From Undaria pinnatifida (taxonomy: Eukaryota > Sar > Phaeophyceae > Laminariales > Alariaceae), in NCBI GenBank assembly GCA_012845835.1, contig JABAKD010000027.1:15472073-15536072 (forward strand): 64,000 nucleotides of DNA, written 5' to 3'. The stretch's first letter is position 1. Each line of letters begins with the position of its first letter. Below are positions 10,701-22,700 of the stretch, piece by piece. The translations under genes were made by a program, and so were the position numbers. A model generated the notes under the pieces. That model did no database searches, was not told where the DNA came from, and saw only the letters and a program-made list of their open reading frames with translations.

Positions 10701-13700
10701 TGGGAGTTAAGACGTTTCGGCTCGACTTTTAAACATAATATGTACTCGTATGTCATGTTTGTGCTAAAAATGGTGCAGCAGGACACAACTTTCCGGCGTA
10801 AGAAAGTATGTTTCGTGTAGATATGTTTCTCCCCTTTCTTTTCGTTTCGTTTATTCTGTTTCGTTTTGCTTGTTTCGTTTTATTCCGCCTCATTCGGTTT
10901 TGTTTCGTTCCGTTTCGTTTTGTGCCGTTTCGTTTCGCTCCGTTCCGTTTCATGTGCTTCGTTTCATGTTTGTGTATATGGTTGTTTTACTTCCCCACCG
11001 CAGGAGGCCAGAGGAAGAGGTGCTCGGGCTGCTGGAGCTAATGCGCGGGGAGGGGCTCTTGCCGGACAGCTACACGTATGTGGGTGTGATCAAAGCGTTG
11101 GTAGGTAGGGACCGGTGCGAGCGAGGGAGGGAGCTGCTGGAGGACGCCAAGACCCACCTAGAAGGAGAGGCTTTGTCCGCTGTGTACGGCGCCGTTATCT
11201 CCGGCTGCAGCCCACTCGCCAGGTAGGGATAGGCCAGGGCTATGGTTTCCAGCAGTAGGAGAAAATCCTGTGTCAGGGTTAGGGTTATAGGGGTAAGGTT
11301 ACGAGAGCTAGGGTTAGGGATGGAGGTAGAGTTGGGGTTTCAAGAAGTAGGGTAACTTTTTACGGGGTCAGGGTGAGAGTCGGGTTACATTGTCATCGAA
11401 GTGCTGGTAGATAAGGACCGGTGCGAGCGAGGGAGAGAGTTGCTGGAGGACGCCAAGACGCACCTGAAAGGAGAAGATTGGTCCGCCGTGTACGGCGCCG
11501 TCATCTCCGCCTGTAGTCCGCTCGCCAGTTAGGGTTAGGCTTAGAGTTCAAACAAAAAGTAACCCTCCGTCGGATGAGTAGCTCAAGCCCACCACACTTC
11601 CACGTACACATGTGTCGTGTCAATTTAAGGCACTACCGTGGCAACGGCAGCGCAAGTTGCCTCGACCCCCGGCTGCCGTGAGCTGCGGACGCATGGCTAG
11701 GTCGACCCGCTCTGATCTCAGGCTCGATTGGTTTGCCAGTTGCTGCTGCTGCTGCTCTCGGTTTCGAGGTGGTGATGTACACACCTATCCCCTTGCTTTG
11801 CTTGCGCGAAACCGCCTTTGACTTACTCGGTTGCTTGCATGATACCTATGCCGACTTGCCGCCTTGCTGTTGACGTGACATGCCTTGCCTCTGTTGATGT
11901 GGCGTGCCTTGCCGCGCACTCCAACCCAAAGGTGGGAAGAGGCGACGGAGCTGTTCGAGGAGATGCGAGCAGCAGGCTTGCCAAGAGACGAGTATACCTA
12001 CTGCGCGGTCTTAAACGTGAGAGCCAGCCTGCGAGCCAACAGCAAGGATACTATCATAGGAAACGGGTATTTTGGAGCCGCGTCAGATATGTAGGCCTTA
12101 ATCGTTGAAGTACAGCGAAACAAGCCCAGCTCTAATTCCGAGTATTTTATCGCCGAAAAACATGGGTGCCAGTCTAAGAGGGTTTCACATAGTGTAGGGG
12201 GGCGGCGAGTCAAAAGGATCAACGACGGTTCACTATTAGTGGAATATTTCGTAAAGTTGGCTCGGATATGTCAGCTGTGAGTTTTAGATCAATTTAAGGG
12301 TCGATACTCATCTTTGCAAGCTGCGTGATACTCCGGTCGCGCGTTTGGTCAGCAGAACGCGCCAAGGCTTCATGTGGCCTACGTGGCCTTAGTATACTAG
12401 CAGGTATTTTAAGCGTTGAAGGGATGCCATAGTAAGAGAGCGGTGTCTTTGGGCGAGATAATACCTCTTGTGGCTTTAGTATTCTAGCTTTAGGGTAGGG
12501 GGGCGGTCCGTCAAGGGGTCGAACCGCGGCGTCACAGTATCGTTGACTGGCAGAGCCGTCTTTTTGGGCGGGTCAAGCTCTCTTTTGGCCTTGCTATACT
12601 AGTTTTTGTTCAGGGGGGCGGTGAGTCAAACAGTCAAACCGCGGTCTCCTAGCATCGATTTGGCAGCAAAGCGGTCTTTTTAGTGGCCACGAAAAGGCCT
12701 CTGTTGTGTTCAATATAATAGTTTTTAGGCAGTCAGTCAAGGGGAGCAAACGGCTGTCTTCCAGTAAGGTAAGAAACAAACGAAGCAAAGCATGGTCTTA
12801 TTCAAAATTCGTGCGGAAATTCCTCCCCTCTTGTTTGTTTTTCGTTTTGGCTTGGCGGGGAGCGTGGTGTGGGTTTTATCTTTTATGTCGCGTACCCTTG
12901 CTATTGCCTGTCATCAGCTCTGTCATACCGCGATTGGCCTTGACCTTTGCATTAACTCCGCGAAAAAATAAAAATGGTTGCGTCGTTCCCATCCCGACGC
13001 GCTCCGTCCCGGCATTGTAAAGATTCGAGGGTCTATGGTCTCAAGACTATAGCTATGCATGAAAGGAGTAGCTCCCCCCTCCCCCCTTACCCTACATCCC
13101 TCATTCCCCTAATGACCTCCTTTTCACCCAGATATAGCAACAAGGACATGACGAGTGTGGTATTACCAAGCGTTTTTTTTTCTCACGGTGTCAGCGCACC
13201 CTATAAGTAGTATCCTTCACCTCGCGTGTCGAGCGACTCGTTCCGTTGAAGTTTGGGTACTCCATCTATGATAGTCCTACCCCAGCGACCCGGGTTGCTT
13301 TATGGCCGACGCCGTCATCGTAACTTGTTTTTCTACGCTTTTCCCGTCCGAATTCCGAAGGAGGTTTCAAGGCTTTGCACAAACCACGAACAACTGAAGT
13401 AGACCGACTGCATCCTCCCGCCGCCTTGGCATTCCTCATCGCACGGTATGCAAAGAAAAGGGACTATAGAAAACGCCGTCAACCTTTAGGGCGAAATGAG
13501 GCAAAGCGGTGTGACACCACACCTTGACTGTAGCCCCCCCCCTCCAACCCCCCCCTTGCAAGGGGGACGATGGTAAGACGACGTTAACTTTCTGGGCGAA
13601 ACGAAGGAAGACAATATCGCACCAAACCGTAAACACCTTCAACAGATTTGAACGTACCCCCCCCCCCCCCCCCCCTCCTAACCCCCCCTCGCAAGGTATG

Positions 13701-16700
13701 CAAAGAAGCGGGACGATGGGAAGACGCGGTGAACTATCTGGGCGAAATGAAAGCGGACGGTGTTGCACCAAACCTTGTCGCGTACAACACGGCCATCGGA
13801 GCCTGTGCCGTCTCCGGAAGGCCTTCAAAGCCGTGGAGCCACGGGGCGACGTCGGGTTCCTCCTCTAAGTCGGCGAAGCAGAGAATGCTCACGTCCACTC
13901 AGATGGAGGCGGTAAGGATCGGGGATGTGGCGTTGGGGCTGATGGACGAGATGGACGAGGAGGGGATTGTGCCCGATGTCATCACCTACGGGTGAGGAGA
14001 GAAACGTTTACTATTTTGGTGGTTGTTGGTTGTTTGGTTGTTGGTTGGTTGGTTGGTTGGTTGGTTGATTGGTTGGTTGGTTAGTTGGCTGATTGGCATG
14101 ATTGGTTGGTTGGTTGGTTGATTGGCCTGATTGGTAGTAATTGGTTGGTTGGTTGGTTGGTTGGTTGGTTGGTTGATTGGCATGATTGGTTAGTGGTTGG
14201 TTGGTTGGTTGGTTGGTTGATTGGCCTGATTGGTTGGACGAAGGAAGTTGATCGGAGGGGTGGCGTTGCGACTATTGGACGAGATGGGTGAGGAGAGGGT
14301 GGAGCTTGAGGTCAGTACCTACGGGTGAGAAACGTTAATGGTCGGCTGTTTGATTATTTGTTTGATCGGTTAATTTGTTGTTTTGGCTAGTTGGTTGGTG
14401 TTGTTCGTTGGTTTGCTTGGTTGGGGCTGATGGACGAGATAGGCGAGGAGTGGGTGGAGCCTGACGTTATCGCGTACGGGTGAAGAGAGGCAGTTTTTTG
14501 CTTTGTTGTGGGGGTTGGTTTGTTTCTCCCTTTCTAGGCGTTGGGCCTGATATGACAGCTGAAGCCTGAATGGGAAGTGTTATAGCGGCACGCTGCGTGT
14601 TACACGCTCTCACACATCGAACAGATCACGATCTAGATCATGTAGATCATATAGATCGCCTAATCCGATATGCTGTGCAGGATCTGTGTAGTACAGGTCC
14701 AACCCGGGAAACGTGTGCTAGATCATTCACAGCTTACGGCTCACACCCGGCAACAGGATCTATAAGCCATGCATATCGTATAGACGAAGGACCTGTCTGC
14801 CCTGGAAGGTATATACCTGGTATCATGTACAGATCATCTAGAGGGATCTGATCTGTCCGACTTGTGCACGTTTCGCTCAGTCGTTGTCACCTTTTTTTGG
14901 TCAATCCGTGTGGCGCCAGCTCGCTGATGTCGGCATTGAGTCCTCGGGGGAAAGCGGGCGCCGACCTCGTGCTGGAGTTATTCGATGCTCTGCTGGAGAA
15001 GAAGATCAAGCCCAACACCATCACGTACGTCTCCGTCATACGCGCCTGGGGCGACAAGGGCGCTTGGCAGCAGGCTGAAAAGGTGTTTATTAGCTCCTTT
15101 GGGACTTGAGACGCTATAAGGCTACGGTAGGGACGCACCCCACATTTAGCAGGCACCTCGCTGGAGAAGCTCCGTGTCTAACCCTAAAAGCTGATTTTGG
15201 AGAAAAAATATATTTTTTCTTGTTTTTGTTTTTATCGTCACTTTTACTCTCCAGCTTAACTCGTAAGAGCTTACACCCTCAGCGACCCTCTGGACAAGCC
15301 GTGGTCACAGGTGTCTTCCCTTCTCCCCCTCCCCCGGTCCGGTACTTGCCTTCGTTTTTATCGCGCATAGGGTTCGGCATTCCCACTTCACCTTTTTTTT
15401 TGCTCGTCGATTTGCATCGAATTGTGCTAACTCAGAGCCACCGTACCGGATGAACAACCCCATGGCATAGGCATACAACGAAACATGGTGAATCTAATAA
15501 TTAAAATCCGGACGATTTTAGTTAAGAAGCCCCGCCATTCAAAAAACCAAATCAGCCCAAAATTGCTACCTCTATAGTAGCATGCGTCTTCGATCGGTGA
15601 CAAGTTTCGATGAAAGCCAACGAATTCGAGCATCAACCACACGAAACAGCCCGGAATACCTACGTGTCTTGACGATTTACTGTTGACTTACTGTAGATGG
15701 TGACCGAGACGAGCGACGTCCACGGTCTGGAGCCGCAACGCTTACGTTGACCACTGAATACTACGTAACTGCTGCCTAGTGCCAACTAACTGTCTATTGC
15801 CTACTGACTTACTGACTCTGCATTGTAGATGCTGGTCGAGATGAGCGAGGTCCACGGTCTGCAGTCGATCCGCGTGTATTGAATGGCGATGATGATGATG
15901 TTCTCACATTTAGCTAATTATTCATATGAAACCTCGCCCGTAGTCACAAAAAAAGACGAATAAAGTGCCCCGATGAAAGAAGAAACAACTAGTAGGCGGA
16001 ACCATAGAGAAACTACGATACACGCAAGAACCTATGCATTCCTCTTTTTTACCAACAATCGTGTTCGGTTGTAGTTTCTATACGTTTGCCCATAACTCAA
16101 AATATTTCGTGCGCCGCAGTACCAGTACGCAAAGGAACGATACTGACTACGGCCTACCTACATAACGTACTGCAAATGCTGACCGAAACGAGCGAGGTCC
16201 ATGGTGTGAAGCTCGATCCGCTTCTGTTGATTTTTGCCTACGGCCAATTGCCTACGGCATACTGCCTACGACCCACGGCCTATTGCCTACTGCGTACGAA
16301 CTATTGCCTACTGCCTACGAGCTACGCCTTACTGCGTACTGAGATACTGTAGATGCTCGTACTGAGATACTGTAGATGCTGACCGACATGAGCGAGGTCA
16401 ATCGTGCGTTGTCGAGCCATTTCTGTTCTCTACTACATATTGCATACGGCCTACTGCCTACTGTCTACTGCCTAGTGCCTACTGCCTACGACTAACGGCC
16501 TACTACCAATTGAGATACTGTAGTTGCTGTCCGAGATGAGCGAGGTCGAACCGCTTGTGACGATAATGATGTTTTCACATTTGCTCAGTTCCTTGATTCT
16601 GGCCTGTGGTCACATAAAAGGCTTGAATGCATCCCGATTGGAGAAAACATAACCACTACTGACTACGAGTTACTGTCTAATGCCCACTGCCTTCTGCCTA

Positions 16701-19700
16701 CTGCCTACTGGCCTACTGTAGATGCTGACGGAGATGAGCGAGGTCCACGGTCTGGAGTCGAACCGGTTCTGCTTTTCGGCGGTGATCAAAGCTCTAGCGA
16801 AAGGGGGGCAATGGAAACGCGCGCTGGAGAAGATAGACGAGATGCTGGCGCTCGGACTGTCTCCCGACCCAGTGGTCTACACGGCCGCCATAGGGGCGTG
16901 CGAACGGGTGAGCACGGGAGAATGTGTGGTATCCCGGTATCCCGTTTATGTGTTTGGAAGGCGTTACTGACATGTGCTACGATAGAGGCGTTAGGGCAGG
17001 AGATCTTTGTATGTTATCCCCGTTATACCACCTGTTTTTCATGGACGCTTTACTGACTGTGCGGCTGCCACAGGGGCGTGCGAACGGGTGAGGACAAGAT
17101 TCAGTTATGGTATCCCCTACGCGTGCTATGGTGGGGATGTCCCTAAGTATTTTTTCGAGCTCCTCGCTTAAGCGGCTATATACCACACCCAAATAATGAC
17201 CTTGAGAAAAATGGTACGCTTAACCTGATGAACGATTCCGCGACGAAGGTATGGTAAGAAGCGTGTCTTACCCCCTTCGGGCCTTCAGAGAAAAAAAATC
17301 GACCAAATAAGTTGACGATTTACAGCGTCGATCGCACCTAGCAAAGCGGGTTGCCGGCTTAGGAGTTGGTTAGATTGCGTTCCGAAAAAAGCACATCCCC
17401 AAGGAGGTGTACGGCAAGCGCGCAAGCACGATACGACCCATGCTGTGCTGCGTCGCGCTCACACTAGCTCGCACATCTTGATCGTTTTGATGGCGTTTTT
17501 TGGGGTGCCCGAAGGGGGTTGAGTAGTGCCTCGCTTGAGGAACCCCGTCAGTCGGGAATATTTGGAGTCATCCCTCTGAATATTTGGAGTCATCCCTCTA
17601 TAGCGCGGTAGGGGTTTGCATTCTTTGGGCCAATCGTTTTTTTCTGACGTTCTGACGTTCTGATTGGTTGAGCTCCTCAAGTGGGTAACTATCGGTTGAT
17701 TATAGTTTCACAAGCATTCTTGTTTTGTGGACTATTAATAGCACATAGAAACGTTGGTCGGATTGTGCGAACGAACGTCATCGAGGTCATGTTTCGGGTG
17801 ATGGTAATGATGATGATGATGATGATGATGATGGTGTTGAGTTCCTCGTGTTAGGCGCGGAGAAATTTCTTAGAATATGATAAACCCGTGGGATGACTCT
17901 TGGGCCCAAAAGTGCTGCGCACCTCTGTCGCAGCGCTTCTATCGTAGTACACGCCCCGCCATATGCCCTTTGTTTGGGAGTAGGGCGGCGTTACTGCCTC
18001 CACGACCGCCTTAGGGGCTTGCGAACGAGTGAGGACCAGAAAAATTGTGATGGTATTCCCCATATCCCTTGTATGTAGGGAAGGCGTTACTGCCTAGACG
18101 GCCACTATAGGACAACAGGTTATGATAGCATTCTTCCCGTATTCCCTCTCTTTGTACGGAAGGCGCTACTGCTTACACTGCCACTATCGGACAAAGCATT
18201 ACTATGGTGTCTGCGTATGCCCTCTATGTGTTAGGAAGGCGTTACTGCCTACACGCGCCGCCATAGGACAGAATATCATTATGGTATCCAGGCATCCCCT
18301 ATATTTGTTAGAACCGCGTTACTGCCTGCACGGCCGCCGTAGGGGCGTGCAAACGGGTGAAGACAGGATGTTTCGTTGTATCCCCGTATTCCTTTCATGT
18401 GCAAAGTTTTTGTCCGGAGGCGTGCCTGTCTTGGCTAACCCCACCCCCCCCCTCCTTGCCCTCCCGCATCGCTTTCGCGCGTCGCTTTGCTCGGCTTGGC
18501 TTGGCTTGGTTTGGCGTTTGTCGTTTGGCGTGGCGTGGCGTGGCTTGGCGTGGCATGGCTTGGCGTGGCATGGCTTGGCATTGGCGTGGCTTGGCTGGGC
18601 TCGGCTTGACTTGGCTTGGTTCTTGGCTTGGCGTTTGGCGTGGCGTGGCGTGGCTTTGCCTGGCTTGGCATTGGCTTGGCTTGGCTTTGCTGGGCTTGGC
18701 TTGGCTTGGCTTGGCTTGGCTTGGCTTGGCTTGGCTTGGCTTGGCTTGGCTGGCTTGGCTTGGCTTGGCTTGGCTTGGCTTGGCTTGGCTTGACAGCATG
18801 GGCAGTGGGAGGAGGCTTTAGATACTCTGAGCAAGCTCATCGCCCAGAAGCCGCCGAAGCACGCCCTGACGTGGGGATACAATGCCGCCGTCAGTGCTCT
18901 GGGCAAGGCACGACAGCTGGATGGGGCGAGGGATCTGGTGGCGACCATGAAGGCTAGCGGTATGTGATGATGTTGATGGTGTTGGTGTTGGCGTTGGTGC
19001 TGGTTGGTGTTGTTGGCGTTGTTGATGGTGATAGCAGCGGCGGCGGTGGTGACGGTGTTGGCAGTGATGTTAGTGGTGGAGTTGGTGTTGGCATTGGTGG
19101 TGTTGGTGGTGGTGGTGCTTGTGGGGGCGGTAGTGTTGGTGCTGGTGTGGGCGGTGGTGTTGACGGTGGTGCTGGTGGTGGTGTTGGTGGTGTTGATCGT
19201 GTCGGTGGTGTCGTTGGCGTTAGTGGTTGTGGTGGCGGTGGTGTTGGTGTTGGTGCTGATGGTGGTTGGATGGTAATGGTGATGGTGTTGGTAATGATCG
19301 AGGCAGTGTGTTGGTGTTGATGCAGACGGTGCTGATGTTTTTGGTGGTGGTGATGGTGTTGGTGTTGGTATTGGTGTTGGTGTTGAGGGAGGCGGTGGTG
19401 GTTTTGGTGTTAGTGTTGGTGGTATCGGTGTTGATATTGGTGAAGTTTCGTTGCTATTGGTGATGGTGTTGATGTTGGTGGTGTAGTGTCGTCGTCGGTG
19501 GTGGTATTGGCGTTGGTGTTGGTGGTGGCATCGGTCTTGTTGTCGATGTGTTATTTGTTTGCTGTTGTCCGTTAATACTGCTTTGGTCAACAGTGCGGTA
19601 GGGCGGGTGCGGTGATATTGATGGTCTGACGGGGTGTGTTGGGTTGTGCTGGGTGCGGTGGGGTACGGTTGGGTTGGGTTGGGTTGCGTTTTGTAGGTGT

Positions 19701-22700
19701 GCTGCTGCGCTTTGGTATGTTGACTCCGTGTTTATTTTTTGTTGGGGTTTTTCCGGCAGAGCTGCTGCAATGGCTATAAATTGCTACCGTTAGAGCTACT
19801 GCGCTGCGTCAACAATTGGCGGGCAAGGAAAACCAGCTCAAACAACAGTATCAAAATCCGTTTTGGTTGTTGCACTCGTATTCATAGTTATCGGCGGTAT
19901 GACATACCAGGTATCTGCCTTTTTTGCTTTTATTGTTTTGTTTAACAAACACCTCAGCTGTGAGGTCGAGAATTTCGTCGAAAGTCATCTTAGTATCGTC
20001 GTGTGATACTTCGATCGCGTGTGGTATGGATGTTACGGGCGAAGCTTACCAACGTAACACCCTATTTTCCAGGGCTGCTCAAGGGTCGGATCACTTCTTG
20101 CAGGTGTGGTCGGGTCGGGTCAGGATCACCCGACCCGACGCGTGATATTTGAAACCCTCTTGATTCGACCCAACCCGACCCGACCCGTGAAATTTCGAAC
20201 ACCTGCTGACCCGACCTGACTAGACCCGCGAGTTTTTGAAAAAACTCCTGACCCGACCCGCGGGCCGGGTGATGACCCGTTAAAAGCCCTGCTGTTTTCT
20301 GGATTACACATTGTATCTTCTTGATAACGCATTCTATCTTCTTGACAGCACATTTTTTATATATCACAATGTACTCTATTACGTTGTTTCGCTCTGCTGG
20401 TTTTGGTCATGCTCTCCCAGGTCTGAAGCCAGACCAGTACACCTACGCAGCCTTGATGCGGGCTACGGGCATGGCGGGATTGTGGCAGGAGTCCCTGGCG
20501 ATGCTTGATGAAATGGAGGCGGAGGGCGTACCCGCGAACCGCGTGGTGTATAACACCCTTGTTGCCTCTCTCGCCAAGGCAGAACGGGTGAGACGGAGAG
20601 AGGGAATGAGGGACGGAGGGTGGGCGAGAGGGAGGGTGGGAGAGAGGAAGGGAGGGAGGGGGCGAGAGGGGGAGGGGGTGGGGAGGGGGTGAGGATAGGA
20701 GGAGATAACGAGAGAGTGAGGAGAAGGCGCGAACCGCGTGGTGCACAACGCCTTCGTTGCTTCGCTTGCGAAGGCTGAACACGTCGGAATTGTTCTAAAA
20801 TAAGGGAGGCAGGGCGGGCGGGATGGAGGGAGAGTAGGGGGGGGGGGGGGGGGGGGCAGAAATGAAGGGGGGGAGGAACGGACTGAGGGATTAATGACAA
20901 CTAGAACAACAGCCACAACGATTATAATATCTTAAAGCAAATGAAAATAAACGGCTGCGTGACATTCCTTTCCTTGCGTTGCCGGGCCCTGTCCCGCTGC
21001 AGTTTCAGGAGGCGGCTGACATGCTGACGCGCATGCGCTCTGCGGGAGTATCGCCGGACGTAACGACTTATACCACCATGCTGTCTGGGTGCAAGAGGGA
21101 TGCTGATTGGATCAGGGCGGAGGGTTTCATGTCTGAAATGCAGGCGTTTGGCATTAAGCCTAACACTAGGACGTGCACCGCTATGATTAAGGTGGGTGGG
21201 GGAGAGGGGAGGGGAGGGGGGAGGGAGAGAGAAGGGAGGGAAGGAGAAGGCGGAGAAGGGATGAGCGGCAAGAGCGGCCGGGGGGGGGGGGGAGAGTAGG
21301 TCAGCGAAGGGAGAAATGGGGAGAGGGGGCGGAGGGGGGCGGGTGAGGGAGAAAGGAGGGAGGGAGGGCGGGAGGGAGGGAGGGAGGCAGGGAGGGAGGG
21401 AGGGAGGGAGCGAGGGAGGAAGGGAAGGAGAGAGCGAGGGAGGGAGGGAGCGAGGAAGGAAGGGGGGGAGAGAGGGGGAGGGGAGAAGGGGGAGTGGTTA
21501 GTGGTTTCGGGGGCAGACAGCCGTCGATCGCGGGGCGAGCGGGTCTCGCCCGAAGCTGTGCTTGCGCCTTGGTCCCTGGCTCCTTTACAACTTCGCCCTT
21601 TGGGGGGGGGGGGCACAAACTACTTAGAATCCGTGTGTAACATGGTTTTTGCACACGTTAAAGGGCTGTAGTGTGGAACCCGGTTCTACCGCCGGGTGGT
21701 GTATCAATGTCAGCCGTAATGCGGAAGATACGCGGTTGAACAAGACAAGATAGAAAACGTTCGCCTATCACCTCCCCCCCCCTCCCCTCCCCCCCCACAC
21801 CCCGCCCTGCACACGCCCTCCAAAGGCGGGTATTTTCGATAATCTCTACTTCTTTCGTACCTGGCCTGTGTTATGTATCCGCAAGGTACGGTAGGGGTAC
21901 AGTGGGCGGCAAGGCTGTGAGTCGGCAGCATTTCACGACTAATAACTAGCCGACTTTAGTTTTGCCGACTGAAATCAGGCTGGCGAAGCGAGCCAAAAAA
22001 AAACTCCCCCCGGCCGAATTTCTTGGTAGCATAGGTCGTTTTAATTTTTGCACGAATTAGCATAAGAGCATAATGCCAGCGTAATCGTGGCTGAGCAAGC
22101 GTAATCCTCCGCTTAGGAGCATATTGCGGTAGCATAAAAACCGTTACCGGCGATTTTGATGTCCCCTGTGGAAAATGCCCCGAAAAAATAACCAAACTTT
22201 TCTTAGTCTATGTGTAAAAAACGGACAAAGCCCACGCTCTGGCTTTTTGTCAACAGCGGCTTAAATGACACGAGGTCATGCCGCCAAAAAGTCCGATTGT
22301 AAGTCGATACTACCGTGATTGATCTATGACGAGCATTCTTCGAGCTAAGTCGGCGTAGTGGGGAACATGACGGAGGATAAAATGACTTTTGGGCGGTAGC
22401 ATAACAGCACAATGGAACATAATTGCGACATGGTCACATTTTTGGTACGTAGCACAATGGTGAAAAACGGGCTTAAAAGAGGTGGCATACTCGACGAGAA
22501 GAGGAGCATAAATAACTCAAGCCTACATGTGAGGGTATCCGCAGCCCGCAGCAATTCACGTTTAACCATCTGGTTTAAAAACGCCCTCTTGCACTTGAAA
22601 CCCAATAATTCGGATGGTCGGAACTTCCGTTGCACGACTGACTGTTGCCCCACTAGTAATTAGTCGACGGCTCGTGGTCGTTCCAACTCACAGCCGTAGG

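Noticed and set aside
11260-11330. TTAGGG-like words suggesting an interstitial telomere
   Set aside because: Only a few imperfect, irregularly spaced words are present, and they blend with the GGTAGGG context of the exon 4 donor.
18319-19590. Minus-strand ORF of 423 codons, the longest in the window
   Set aside because: It is created by the CTTGG and GGTGTT simple repeats, which lack stops, and it lies opposite the phase-confirmed PPR exon 9.
20443-21654. Several Pro/Ser-rich minus-strand ORFs
   Set aside because: They are the complement of GGGA-rich intron tracts and of PPR exons 10 and 11; composition is dictated by the repeats.
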